NCBI GenBank assembly: GCA_036877525.1
Contig: JAZGTH010000007.1
Location: 4,877,001 to 4,941,000 of the forward strand
Length of the DNA: 64,000 nucleotides
DNA from: Chromobotia macracanthus
Taxonomy: Eukaryota; Chordata; Actinopteri; Cypriniformes; Botiidae
Reading direction: 5' to 3'
Part shown: in pieces, positions 25,561-37,037 of the stretch
How positions within the stretch are numbered: position 1 is the first letter of the stretch
Layout of the letters: each line of letters starts with the position of its first letter
Notes under the pieces: model-generated
What the model saw: the letters and a program-made list of their open reading frames with translations, nothing else
What the model was told of the DNA's origin: nothing
The model's database searches: none
Program-made: the position numbers and the translations under genes

Positions 25561-26080
25561 GTTTATACGGTTATTTCACTGTTAAAATGCTAAAATATTT
25601 ATTATATTTATAAAAAATATTAGTATATAAAATACTTATAAGTTCAGTAATACAGTTTCTAAAGTATCAAACATTTGAATTTGTTAATTTTGTGTGTGTA
25701 TAAAATGTTATATATGTATATATATTTAATATCATATATATTTCACACGCATATAAATCATATATTTGAATCCATTACCAGCCTTGTTTGAAAAAATTAC
25801 AACTCAACTATTAAGACTGTAAGTAAGACTGTGTAGTTCTCCAGGTACCATTGGACACATTTTACTAATTATAAATCCATTCCGCAGACTTTCCCCAAAA
25901 TCAGTTCAGAAATGCCAAACAGGGCATCTGTCTGGGCAGCTGAAAGGGGAATGAATGCACAGAGCAGGTGTGAGGGACACAGCAATTACAATACTTAAGC
26001 CAAAAAGTATGTGGAAGCCTTCGTGGCTCATTCTACTCTTGTAGTCAATGTTCCTGGGTGAAGAACCATCACAAAAGGTA
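25561..26080. other. intergenic, no gene seen
   Basis: Very AT-rich with TATATA tracts near 25710-25745. No coding signal. Confidence 0.55.
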
Positions 26081-26086
26081 AGAAAA

Positions 26087-26222
26087 AAACCACCCTAATT
26101 CCAGGACCATAGGCATAAGTGGCCTGCTCAAGGGCACAATGGCAGCAGAGAAGTTCTCGGGTCACTCAGAACTGAACCTGCAACTTTGGTCAGCAGATTA
26201 CATTTTCAACCATTGGGCTTCC
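26087..26222 (-). mobile_element. degraded SINE fragment
   Basis: On the minus strand it has a head-like GTGGAAGCCCAATGGTTGAA, a B-box-like word (CAAAGTTGCAGGTTCAGTTC) and the core GCCCTTGAGCAGGCCAC. It parallels the SINE fragment at 11620-11763, but divergence is high. Confidence 0.5.
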
Positions 26223-26299
26223 ACCACCTCTGTCGTCACCCTGAGAGCGCCGTAAACTTCAACCTACATTCTGATTTATTTCAACATCTCATTGAGTCG

Positions 26300-27010
26300 T
26301 GTCACACTCACAGGCCCGCCATTGTTGTGTCTGAAAAGGCCCTTTTATTTTCCTTGAGAAATCTTCCATCCCAGGGTTGGTGATTCTGTAGATTGTCATT
26401 AATCTCTGCGGCCAGCCCAAACCCAGCTTGCTTTTTTCTCACTTTCTTTTTTTGGATTCAGTTCTTTCTTTTTGATGGGAATTGAATTTGATACTGTATT
26501 GTTAGCTATATGGGTTTCTGACAAAGGCCCACGATCCTTTCTCTGTGAGCACACAATCAGAGAGACCCAATTAAATAATTTGGTGCAATAAAGGAGAACA
26601 AAGGCCTACGAGAGTCTAAAGTGAGGGAGGCCTCTCTCTGCCATTTGCATTCTTACCTTTTTTCTTTCTCTTGTTAATTAATTTGCTTGGAAACCGTCGG
26701 GGGGTGGGGGATGGAGGGGACGATCGGATACAAAAGACGTGCGAGTCGCTCATTTCAAGTGTTGCTGGAGACGCTTTATATTCAGACGTTGTGCTAAATC
26801 AACATTTTACAATAGGCATATTCTTTGTAATATCTCGCGAGTCCTGATAATGATGCCTGTGGCAGGTTATGAGGGAATTCAAATAATGCTGCTGTTTATT
26901 GCGTCTCGGAAACTGACGGTGACTTGGACCTTCGCGGATGCGAGTTTCTCATTGTGCGTGTAGAGCATTAAAAGACACAATAGGTTTTCATTACACATAA
27001 CAATTGTGGT
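26300..27010. promoter_or_regulatory. candidate conserved noncoding block
   Basis: Long, complex, non-repetitive stretch. It contains TTGTCATTAATCTC at about 26394, AATCAACATTTTACAATAGGC at about 26797 and GACACAATAGGTTTTCATTA at about 26974, with two SOX-like ACAATAGG words. The ORF at 26739-26963 has no family resemblance. Extent is approximate. Confidence 0.35.
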
Positions 27011-27391
27011 GAATGAGGGTTTTCAAGCTCATACAATGCTTGATTCTTTGCGATAATCTGCCTGGTTTTGATTTTAAACAAACACTTTGGGATGTTGAGG
27101 TATGTCAGATTTCTGATGTGAAAAGGTGAGACTCTAAATGTTTTTGAGAAAACGCTTATTAAATGCGATGACCTGCAAATTCTACAAGAGGTTTGTCACA
27201 GTTTGATTAAAGGTTCTACGATTAGCAGCGGTCAGGGCAGGTGTAACGTATGGTGACTGGGAGGGGGGTCCCCTTACACATATGGTTCTGTCTGTTTAAC
27301 ACGGGTGGGCCTTTCCACGCTCAGCCATGGTAATTGAAAGAAATGAGCCATTCAGCCAAAGCATTAGCGCTTCCCCAGGAGATGCTCACTG

Positions 27392-27425
27392 CCACACACA
27401 CACACACACACCCACACACACACAC
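27392..27425. repeat. (CA)n microsatellite
   Basis: CA dinucleotides with one CC interruption. Confidence 0.9.
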
Positions 27426-27650
27426 GCAAACACTTGATGTATTTCTTTTCTGATGTTGTCTCCTGTTTTTAGAAAGATAGAAATGCATACACAAGGCATG
27501 CTGTATTCACAACAGACTTAAGCATCAAGTCTTACTTTCTCTGGCCAGGAACCGCCCACTTAGACAGGAAGTCAAAGTGACTGACCTGCAGAACAAACAA
27601 ACACAGTGGGTTAAAAAAACACTGTGTGGAAACAGCTTCAATCATTTTCC

Positions 27651-27918
27651 CCGCTAACAAGGAATGTTCCCAGAGCGTTGGCTAATGTTCTGTAAAAGTT
27701 CTCAGTTATCTCTCAAAAACATTCCTGCAGTAAAAATTCTTTTGTTAATGGAACGTTTTAAAAATGTTACAGATCTATAAATGTTTGAATAATGTTCTTA
27801 TAGCCAAGCAATAATTGCAATAATGTTCATGCATCTAAAAATTGATGTTTTAACATTCCTAGAACATTATAAATAACATTTGTTACTAAATGGAAACATT
27901 CTTAAATTGTTAGCTGTG
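27651..27918 (-). mobile_element. palindromic MITE-like element, copy 7
   Basis: Begins CCGCTAACAAGGAATGTTCC and ends TTCTTAAATTGTTAGCTG. The interior includes GTTGGCTAATGTTCTG and TAGCCAAGCAATAATTGC. Both ends are present but degenerate. Confidence 0.8.
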
Positions 27919-27984
27919 TTGGCCTGCATCAAGTCATGAGGATCTGTGTGTCCCCTACAGCCAGTCAATCAGTTCATTCCTCAC

Positions 27985-28345
27985 CGCTTATTCATTGCTG
28001 GTTTATTTCTCACTTTGTGGCCCCGAGGGGCCCGTCTGTCAGCCTGAATTCCCTGAGGGCCTTCCATCCCTGTGATTTGGGGCTGCTAAATGCAGCTTCA
28101 CTGTTCGATTAAACTGGGCACTGATCAAACCTTATTTGCACTCCAAATACACAAACAGCTCCTTTGCACTGACCAGACAGAATCTTCACTCCCCCTCCAT
28201 CTTGCACTACAGCAGTGTGAGCCCACCTTAAATATGATTAACTCAGAGTTCCTCCTGCAACACAGGGTCAGCCTGACAATTCTCACCCGTCTTCACGGGA
28301 CCAGACCGCTTGGAAAAAGAGACAGCTGGATTCCTTGATGACTGC
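27985..28345. promoter_or_regulatory. candidate conserved noncoding element
   Basis: GC-balanced block with CCCCGAGGGGCCCGTC at about 28021 and CTGATCAAACC at about 28121. A plus ORF at 28090-28338 runs through it but has no recognisable domain, initiation context or splice signal. Confidence 0.3.
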
Positions 28346-29030
28346 CAGTGTGGTTTTGCTCAAGGCTGAACTGTGCATTGTAGGAGACACTGATAGGAAA
28401 AGGGCAAAAAATAAATAAAATATCCAGTGTAGAGTGAGTGAAATTGAGGCTGATGGGTGAGTTTTTAGGGTGTACCTGCTGAGTTACCCTGTGTGGCAGA
28501 GGTATATGTAGTACATGTAATGAGTAGCTATTTGTTAAAGGTAAGTAAAGAGTAAAAATGTAAAAACAAATTATTTTACGTATATTGAAACATTTTTAGT
28601 AGATTGTAGATAGTAGATTGACCTGATTACATCCTTTGCATTGCATCATGGGAGAGCGCGTCACTGCTCAACACATTTGCCACAATTTCCTTGCGTCAGG
28701 TTGTATGAATTACTCTTATGGTGTCAGATTTCTTGTATGTTAAAGCTTGTCATGTCTTTTGTCCTCTACAGAAGAAAGAAATGCGGAACAGCAATGAGAA
28801 GACAGACAGCACAAGTCAATGTTTTCTGATACAGCTTTTGGTTTACAACATATTTCTTCTTCCATCAAGACCCACCAACAAAAATCTAAACCTAAATCTG
28901 TCCATATCCTTCTTGTTAACTAGACTTTGGTACACGATTTAGACTCAGACTTAGAAATCTGAGCCTAATCTCATCAAAAATTCTCAGTGTCATCAGGGTT
29001 GCTTCAGAGATGAAGTCTCTCAGAAAGCTC
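28346..29030. other. intergenic, no gene seen
   Basis: AT-rich. ORFs at 28641-28942 lack domains. Confidence 0.5.
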
Positions 29031-29700
29031 GGCTCTTCTCTTGGCCCAAGCATCAGGGCACCTTAAATATTTACACAATGGACTGTGGCCTGAATGGCTC
29101 TTTACTGCACGGGCAAGGTCTCTTTGCTTTCACCTGCCTTTCTGTGCAATTGTATTTTTTCTACTTGCAATCAGTTCGCTTTACCTTGATCTTCTGGTGA
29201 ATGCAACAGCAGCAGCGTTTCTGTACAGCATCTTCTGTTTGCAATCTCTGCCCCCCCTCCTCTTAGCACTGATACAAGGCCCATTTCAAATGAGGGGACA
29301 AGGAACATATTACAGCGGGCCTGCATTATTCTGCAGAACATGTATAAACAGTGCCGAAGAATAGGAGTGCTATGTTCATAATGGAATCTGAAAAGCTTTT
29401 CGTTTTTTTGTTCTCATTGTCTATCCCTTCTTTTCTAAACAACCTTCCCTTTTTGCCGGCTATCAATGCAAAGTTCTTTGAGAGAAAATGAAGGGCATTC
29501 ATGTCGCCTGAAAGGGGCTTTTAAAGTTGAGTACAGCCCTGACAAAAGGGAAGGTACAGCCTGCAAAGGCCATGAGAATGACTCAGTGTTTATAACCTTG
29601 CCATGCGCACCCCCAAAGAAGTTTGGGAACCATAGAAAAGAGTCTAATGAAAAGGATAGCACCGCGTCTCTCTCTCCACAAATAATACCATCGTCTCAGT
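29031..29700. promoter_or_regulatory. candidate conserved noncoding block
   Basis: Complex sequence with few repeats, including GGCACCTTAAATATTTACAC at about 29056 and pyrimidine-rich TTCTACTTGCAATCAG at about 29159. ORFs on both strands (29041-29364 +, 29435-29762) have no recognisable domain. The 107-aa ORF is hydrophobic and lacks splice-site or homology support, so I leave it uncalled. Confidence 0.3.
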
Positions 29701-29924
29701 GTTTCTTCATTATTCAACAACATCTATTAGTGTTTGGATCTCTGTTTTTCACTTGTTGTTAGTTACTGTGAGATTCTTTACAGTGAAATAGTATTTTTTA
29801 TTATCACAGAAAATATGGATTATCATCATCATATGATATGATTTATATGGGCTGCACTAGTTCTTTAAGTAATCTGTCGGCAGCTGATTCAACACAATGC
29901 CAGTTCAGACATTACCCAGCTAGC

Positions 29925-30238
29925 TAATTTTACATTGAAAGAACATTTCCTTAACGTTTCTATTAAGCAAAATAAATGTTAAAAACATTATTTCGAATGT
30001 CCTAGAAATGTTCAAAATGTAAAGTTTTTAGACATTGTATTAATGTTATTGTTTGGTTATAAGGATCTGTAATGTTTCTGAAATGTTTCACTAACTACTT
30101 AAGAGTAACATTTTTCATATGACATATAATGCTAGGAAAACATTTTACTAACGTTACCCCATGAACGTTTTTGAGAACTTTGAGAGAACTTTCAGAGAAC
30201 ATTAGCCAACATTCTGAGAATGTTTCTTGTTAGATGGG
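29925..30238 (+). mobile_element. palindromic MITE-like element, copy 8
   Basis: Begins CCCAGCTAGCTAATTTTACA and ends TTTCTTGTTAGATGGG. Internal words match copies 1 and 6: ACATTGTATTAATGTTATTG and AGAGAACATTAGCCAACATT. Confidence 0.85.
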
Positions 30239-30782
30239 TAGAGACTAAAAATGAGAAACACTCAACAGAATCAGAATTCAGATGATCAGTTACTGATCAT
30301 TTTGAGTATTTCCTTTACATTTGGGTTAATTTACAATGCTATGGTCCTCATAAAAAAACTCTTTAAAGTGTATAATTGGTATTGATTTATTAAAAATGTG
30401 CATGTTCAACAGCACATTCTCCTGCCAGTCTCCTCTAAACAGTCCCGCACAGCAGACGTCTCTGGCCTGATACATGTGCCTCTTTGAAATGAAGGTAGAA
30501 AGGAGATAATCCCACATAATGTGGACACAGTTTTCATTTCTTGTCACCCAATTAAACTGCAATTATCCCAAGTGGAGGACCACAGAATAGTGGAAAAAAA
30601 GGGGAAAAAAGAGAGAACTGACCACCCCATACTTTTTTTTTTCGGAGCAAAAAAACCCAAGGGGGGGCCCCCAAAAAAAAAAAAGGAAAGCACTTAGACC
30701 AGCTGCAACAGGGAGTTTGCAACTGAATGCTAGCTCCACTGTTTCCATTCCTCCATGCTGTAGAGTAAAGTTGAGCCATGTT
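30239..30782. other. intergenic, no gene seen
   Basis: Contains A-, G- and T-homopolymer runs at about 30592-30680. The minus ORF at 30326-30562 and the unique C-terminal part of the ORF at 30552-31547 are not gene-like. Confidence 0.5.
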
Positions 30783-31546
30783 GTTCAGAGCAAAGTAGAG
30801 CAGAGCAGAGTACAGAGTAGAATAGTGTAGAGTAGAATAGCATAGAGTACAGTAGAGTAGAATAGAGTACAGTAGAGTAGAATAGAGTACAGTAGAGTAG
30901 AATAGCATAGAGTACAGTAGTGTAGAATAGAGTACAGTAGTGTAGAATAGAGTACAGTAGAGTAGAATAGTGTAGAGTAGAATAGCATAGAGTACAGTAG
31001 AGTAGAATAGAGTACAGTAGAGTAGAATAGAATACAGTAGAGTAGAATAGTGTAGAGTACAGTACAGTAGAATAGTGTAGAGTACAGTACAGTAGAATAG
31101 TGTAGAGTAGAATAGCATAGAGTACAGTAGAATAGAATAGAGTACAGTAGAGTAGAATAGTACAGTACAGTAGAATAGCATAGAGTACAGTAGAGTAGAA
31201 TAGAGTACAGTAGAGTAGAATAGCATAGAGTACAGTAGTGTAGAATAGAGTACAGTAGTGTAGTACAGTAGAAAGAATGGTACGTAGAGTACAGTAGAGT
31301 AGAATAGTGTAGAGTAGAATAGCATAGAGTACAGTAGAGTAGAATAGAGTACAGTACAGTAGAATAGCATAGAGTACAGTAGTGTAGAATAGAGTACAGT
31401 AGTGTAGAATAGAGTACAGTAGAGTAGAATAGTGTAGAGTAGAATAGCATAGAGTACAGTAGAATAGAATAGAGTACAGTAGAGTAGAATAGCGTACAGT
31501 AGAATAGCATAGAGTACAGTAGTGTAGAATAGAGTACAGTAGAGCA
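30783..31546. repeat. pentanucleotide-based satellite array
   Basis: Built from 5-bp words TAGAG, TAGAA, TACAG, TAGTG and TAGCA in recurring higher-order combinations such as GAGTACAGTAGAGTAGAATA. The unit phase is kept across about 760 bp. On the minus strand two frames stay open (331 and 264 aa) and give Leu/Tyr/Ser/Thr-rich repeats. These are by-products of the array, not genes. Confidence 0.95.
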
Positions 31547-33250
31547 CCTGGAGCTCTCAGATTTAATGCTATATTTCACTTATTTGATTCTGCAGAACTG
31601 ATGGCTTTATCCAGTTGTCCTTAAGGAGATGTTTATCATTTTCAAAGCTTCACAGCAGAGGTCACTGTGAACTCAACAAAAAAATCTGTCAAGATCCTTT
31701 AAAAAAATAAAAGCAAACTAGTTTAGAATGATATGAAGGTAAAATGTTACTTTACTTCTAAAAATAAAGTAAACAAAGTAAAAATACTTTACGTACTCTA
31801 ATTAACTGGTCTTACCTTGAGGTGTATGTTTAAGAGCCATCTGTAGCATCACTGTCACTTATTGAAGAGCAGGAGAGCTGCTCTGTGTTCTCAATGACAC
31901 CGTCATTACACTGCTCACTTAATCCTGCAGATAAGATTGAAGTCTGAGTTTAATGTGATTCTTCATCAGTTTGTATCAATTCTAAAGTTATGATAGTAAA
32001 TAAAGACACACGATGGATGGTCCAGTAGAATCAAACTCTTGATATGAATTGGGTTTATTTAACAGAATTAATTGTAAATAAGGTCCTCTTTATTGATGTG
32101 ATGGTATTTCTAATACACATAATAATAAAAAAATACACAAATAATTCTTAAACAACTCCTATAATCATTTTCTTTCAGATAGCAATCGTAATGTACTTAC
32201 TGCTTATCCATAAGATAAATATTTTAGTTGTATTCATGAATGCAAATAACAAAATGTTCATAAATGATATAAATATGATGCCACATGGAAAGAACTGACC
32301 TGAATTTCAACATTTGATTTTAAGGACATTTTGTTGACTTTTGTATACTAAACATTTTGCTTTGTTGTGTTGCCACTTTCTGACCAATATAAAAACTGGA
32401 TTCTGAGGCAAAACTGGTTAAGAATGTGCCCATGAAGTGGACATGGGTGATTTTACCAAAGAACACATTTATTTCTAAAATTAGAAATGTGGTACCACAA
32501 AAACAACTGCACTGATGGAAGGAAACAGAACCACTTTCTGTTGTGTCAGATCTGCTACTAAGAGGAGAGTGTATGAAGAAAGCCAGGCATTGTGATGTGA
32601 CAATAGCGGGAAGGTTGAATGCGAGAAACATTGTGAAGTTTAAGCTGATTCCAGCTGAAAATGCTTCTGTCATTACACCACGCTCGCTCTCTCTCTTCCA
32701 CTCTGATATGAGGAGAGGCACATGGTGATGGAGCTGATAGAGGAGGCAGCTATCAGGTGGCAGTCTGGGTAATTACAACTCTCTGTTTGGACCGGGCTGT
32801 GATGCAGCAGTGATAAGCTGCAAGAATGAAGAAAAGGGACTGAGCGATAATGTACCAGCTAAATGGTTCAAAATAGTGTATCATCACAAAGTCATCACAA
32901 TGCCTGTGGGGGAAAAGACTCTGATTTCTAAAGCACAGGGGGATACAAGTGAAAAAGACGAATATTTCGCCTGCCCCCACTAGTTTTTTTCTTTGGTGCT
33001 GATGAGCTAAGAAAAGCAAATTTGATTGTACAAATGGCTTAGAAGGTCACATGCTAAATGAGCTTTTCTTCAAGCAGCTTCTTTTCTAAGCTGCCTTGAG
33101 GAGCACAGATACTGTCAGGTGTAATGCTTATTGGTTCTCCTGTTTTCTTCTCGCTGTACATTATTTCTTACTCATATTCTTTAAAGATGCTTTTTTTATC
33201 AGTGTTGGTCTGTTCAGTCGCTTGTTGGCTGTTTAGTCCGAGAAGAACAA
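31547..33250. other. intergenic, no gene seen
   Basis: The minus ORF at 32320-32721 (133 aa) and the others at 32543-33019 have no domain or splice context. About 32530-33010 is more complex and could be regulatory, but I see no specific support. Confidence 0.5.
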
Positions 33251-33400
33251 CACATTTATGCATTTGGCAGACGCCTTTATTCAAAATCGACTTACAGTGC
33301 ATTGAAGTTATACATTTGATCAGCATGTGTGTTCCCTGGGAATCGAACCCACAGCCTTTGAGCTGCTAACGCAATGCTGTACCAGTTGAGCTACAGGAAC
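33251..33400 (-). mobile_element. tRNA-derived SINE, well-preserved copy
   Basis: Read on the minus strand: a tRNA-like head GTTCCTGTAGCTCAACTGG with A-box, then a B-box region GTGGGTTCGATTCCCAGGG. The body AAATGTATAACTTCAATGCA follows, and the tail has GGCGTCTGCCAAATGC then ATAAATGTG. This head/tail pairing is common in cyprinid genomes. Related copies: 20900-21070, 16866-16900 and 48007-48126. Confidence 0.85.
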
Positions 33401-34875
33401 ATTTGAAACATCATATTGCATTATGTGACAAGCTGAAGAAGTCAATGAATATGAATTAGATCTTGTCACGTTCAATAAAGATAAAACTAAAATAACAAAT
33501 TTATATTACTTGGCCTCATGTCACTTCACACCTGTTAGTTCCTCAGTGAAACTCAAAAGGAGAATTTTCTAAAAATGTACAGCTCTTTTCCACTCACACA
33601 ATTCACAGACGTGACCACACCTGTCAAACAGACAAAAAAAACACATAAGAAAACATTTTCACCATTATTATTATTATTTAATTGAAAGAGCAATTCACTT
33701 TCAGGCATTTGAAAATGAATAGAGCAAACTGGTTGGAAAAATAAGTGTGTATGTTTTAATTATGTTTGATCTGAAAGTAATTAAACTCATAAATAACTTC
33801 TTTCTCAGACAATATGTTAGATGGTTAGTGTGAATACTCCACACAGAAGACCTCCTTTCAAAGATTTATTTTAGCATGGAGTTCATCCACTGGCTCATTT
33901 GATCCATGCAGTTAAACACTCCAAACTTTGTCCTAGAGGAAGGAAGGGCAACTACAGTACATGATAACACTTCTGATAGGGGTCTGGTTATCGGTAATGA
34001 CAACACTTTCATCAGCTAGTCAATAGTCTACACACCCTGGTTTTAGTTTGAAGGTCTATTGCAATTCTGTGTCACCAAGAGATAACGTGATAGTCAAAGT
34101 GGAGAACATTCTACAAAGAAATGCCCATCTCCTCATGAGACAGCTTTCATTCCCATGAATTACTTCCTCTGCGGAGCACGCTAAAGTCCGATTCAAGTTC
34201 ACACGGAGTTCAGCCAAACTCAAAGACTTGGTCCGAGTTTAAATTCAGCTACTTCTCAGGTGTCAAACTGGAGATGGTCAATTGTCTGTACGTTTCACCT
34301 TTATTTAGAGAGATGATTGGAGATGATGGGACAGTTGTTGTTGAGCTGTGCACCTTGATGGCACCTGAAATACATTTCAAATATTTTTGGCTGTCAGTAG
34401 CACCCAACCTTTCCTGACCAAGGACCCTCTTCCGGATTCTTTGACAACCGGAAATCTCCTAAAATAAAAACGCCGTATTTTCCTGGTAACGCTAAAGCTT
34501 AATTTTAATTAATGAAAGGAATGAACATGATTACATTACAACAGTTTTTCATTTTTTACTTTCTTTGTTAGAAGTATGTCCCTAAACAAACAAACAAAAA
34601 AAATCCAATAGACATCAGCTTGTATAGAAACAGAATAAAATCTCTATCACGACATTTTCATACATCACTAAATGAATCCACAAACACCCTTCATGGGCAC
34701 CAGTTACATCCCTGTAATTAAGTGATTCACTCTACAGGCTGTTATAGTCATTCATTTCATTATACAGGTTTAGTGCAGAGTTAATGCATAATGCCTTTCT
34801 GCGTTTAATATTTTCTTACATTTATTTCTGTGTCATGTTAGTAGCTAATAAGCCATTTCTCTCGTTTCATTTGAT
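33401..34875. other. intergenic, no gene seen
   Basis: AT-rich. About 33840-34270 is somewhat more complex. No ORF with support. Confidence 0.5.
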
Positions 34876-34879
34876 GAAC

Positions 34880-35345
34880 ATTTTGTGGAAACTGGGTCAG
34901 AATGCTTGGCGTGAAACAAAACTGTTACTCTGAATATTTGCGGATGGTAAAGCAGAACAGCGGAGGCTGCAGGGCGCGTCTTTAAAGGCTCCCACTGAAA
35001 TAATATAAGTTGATTATATGGGGCTTTATCGTGAACTGTTTTTAGGCCTTTCGGGTTATTTTTTGACGTTGCCTGGAGCACCTGTAATACAGTTCCGGCT
35101 GGAGACCGGGCAGCTGTCAGTCATCGTCTCTGACCTCATCTGCCACTGTACCCCGGTGGATATGGGTTTGAACAAAAGACATGCATATTAGGGCCGAGGG
35201 CAGTGACAGGACGGCATAATGGTACAACATTAATCTCATTCGATAGGCGTAATTAAATTTCAGAAGCCACGTTTGGCCGAATAATGGGGAGGAAACAAGG
35301 CTTATAGCAAACAATGGACTTCAACCACTCGCGTCTGAGGTGCTC
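34880..35345. promoter_or_regulatory. candidate conserved noncoding element with SOX and POU motifs
   Basis: About 2.1-2.5 kb upstream of the sox21 start codon. Contains AACAAAAGACATGCATATTA at 35171-35190, a SOX-type ACAAAAG next to an octamer-like ATGCATAT. It also has GCGTAATTAAATTTC at about 35248, AAACAATGGAC at about 35309 and GTCAGTCATCGTCTC at about 35116. SoxB/POU pairs are typical of neural enhancers. Minus ORFs at 34845-35314 are not gene-like. Confidence 0.4.
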
Positions 35346-35410
35346 ACCATTCATCCATGCTTGTGTCTTTCAAAACACAGATGACTTGCTTCACGATAAA
35401 TGTTCATGTT

Positions 35411-35432
35411 TTTTTTATTATTATTATTATTA
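35411..35432. repeat. (TTA)n microsatellite
   Basis: Six to seven TTA units after a T run. The run lies inside a short ORF that is therefore rejected. Confidence 0.85.
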
Positions 35433-35839
35433 TCTGTACCGTTTCCTTACAAAGCGCTGCCTCTCTCCAAAGTATGATTATTAATCATGCTGGCATCATA
35501 AGACTGGATGAGGTGCCGACCTCTTTAAACGAATTAGATGCTTGAATAATAATCATCATCATAACAATAATAACATTAATTCACTTGCGTTGCGATTATT
35601 ATACTCAATACGTTTTGCTAGTAAAGTATACTTTTATTATGAATGCATTTTTAAATAGCAACGTATTGATGCAATTATTACAGAAGAAGGACACCAGGTT
35701 TTATTCTACAGCCTTTTCTTATTCAGGTATGTGAGACACTGAGGTTAAAGAGTTGTTCTTGTTAAATGCAGACTTCTCTTTAGGTATCATTGAAATAATA
35801 GGGAACAACAGAATAGGTGGGGGCACAATCCACTTAAAC

Positions 35840-36110
35840 ATACAATTTACGCAAGGGCTCTCTCAGATAACTGTAATTGCACAGTGAAGCATTTCTCCAG
35901 CTAATTCTCGGGTCACGATGCGCTGCCTTCGGAAAATCCTTTGAAGTGGGAATAAAAAGTTTTCCTGGTGCGATAAACCCCGTGCGCGCCATCCCGTTAA
36001 GCTTATTAATGCGTGTATGCTTTAGTAAAACATTAAGATAAATTAAACTTACCTTCAGTTTTGTCCGGACGGAAAGCCAGGGATTCAGAAATGGCATGCA
36101 ATTATCTTGG
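35840..36110. promoter_or_regulatory. candidate sox21 proximal regulatory block
   Basis: Complex, moderately GC-rich stretch with CTGTAATTGCACAG at about 35870 and TTCTCGGGTCACGATGCGC at about 35906. It lies 1.3-1.6 kb upstream of the sox21 ATG. The minus ORF at 35834-36118 has no family resemblance. Confidence 0.3.
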
Positions 36111-36239
36111 TGATGCACGTTTGTGATATTTTGCCCTCAATGTTATGTGCGAGATTAGCTGGTGGCTGTTTGCGGGGTAAAAAAGGACGCGCCGGGGTGC
36201 GCGCATTTGCGCTGAAGACGCGCAAGAGTGGATGTGCAT

Positions 36240-36267
36240 TGACGTCCAATAATTTATTATATATAAG
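36240..36267 (+). promoter_or_regulatory. clustered CRE-like, CCAAT and TATA motifs
   Basis: TGACGTCC at 36240-36247, overlapping CCAAT at 36246-36250 and TATATATAAG at 36258-36267, in the order and close packing of a core promoter. It could start a longer sox21 transcript or a separate RNA at about 36.3 kb. Confidence 0.3.
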
Positions 36268-36450
36268 AGCGGATCTGTTTGTTATCTGTTTGACAATATC
36301 AGCCTTTCGAAACGTAAATAGGAAACTTTCAATGGCCTTTTTTTTTTTGCGTTCTCTCTACATGCAACATGGATATGAAACGTTGAACCGTGAACAAGAT
36401 CAAGTGAAAAGTATAAAACTCACGAATAGAAATCGCGTTCACCTGAGGAG

Positions 36451-36464
36451 GTAACCATAGCAAC
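36451..36464. promoter_or_regulatory. RFX X-box
   Basis: GTAACCATAGCAAC fits the RFX consensus GTNRCC(A/T)(A/T)RGYAAC as a full imperfect palindrome. A second half-site, GCAACCATAGC, follows at 36473-36483. Located about 0.96 kb upstream of the sox21 start codon. Confidence 0.45.
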
Positions 36465-36916
36465 ATAGAATAGCAACCATAGCCGGCTCAATTACATTTC
36501 GTGGAGATCATTATTGGATGAAGCACAGACTAACATAAATCACTTAATCACTTTGTTAGATGTGCGTAAAATTCACACACACACAAAACTTGCTGTGGCT
36601 TACAATTTAGGTTGATGTTATAGATCTGCTTTACGTAAAACAAGTTTCAGACTGCGCCCAATTACAATCCTATAGAAGTTACTGTTTAAAGTTCAGCCCC
36701 GGAAAGTCATTGTGCTCCTCGGATGCTGACGATAATAAAATCATCATTGAACATTTGTACGCTCATTTGTTATGTACTGCCCACAAATCGTCCTCTACGT
36801 TGGTATGTCGGGCTGTTTTTTTTTTTTTTACTCTGAGCAAAGTGAGTGAGTTTATCATTTCACTGTCGTCTGCTCGCTGGGTGGGATTTTGGACGAGTGG
36901 CTCGACTGATGCAGCG

Positions 36917-36926
36917 CGCATGCGCC
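36917..36926. promoter_or_regulatory. NRF1 palindrome, likely sox21 promoter
   Basis: A perfect GCGCATGCGC lies in a locally GC-rich stretch about 500 bp upstream of the start codon. No canonical TATA box sits close to it, so a CpG-type promoter with start sites around 36.93-37.0 kb is a reasonable inference. Confidence 0.4.
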
Positions 36927-37037
36927 GAAGGCCCTTTCAGTACCTGTCAGTGCGCTCCGTATTTTACATGTTGCAGCTCTCGGTTGACAGTCACTCGCAC
37001 CCGCGTTCAATTTCAACCATCAGCTGCTGTTAACACA

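Noticed and set aside
29041..29364. 107-aa ORF with hydrophobic segments
   Set aside because: No family resemblance, and the frame is not supported by splice sites. I treat the block as possible regulatory sequence.
30552..31547. 331-aa minus-strand ORF
   Set aside because: It is the translation of the pentamer satellite (Leu/Tyr/Ser repeats) with a second open frame alongside. No domain or promoter.
32320..32721. 133-aa minus-strand ORF
   Set aside because: Isolated, no domain, and interrupted reading in neighbouring frames. Length is within what chance gives in 64 kb.
33340..33400. Possible tRNA gene
   Set aside because: The A- and B-box-like words belong to a SINE with a diagnostic body and tail. 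Stems do not form a complete tRNA.
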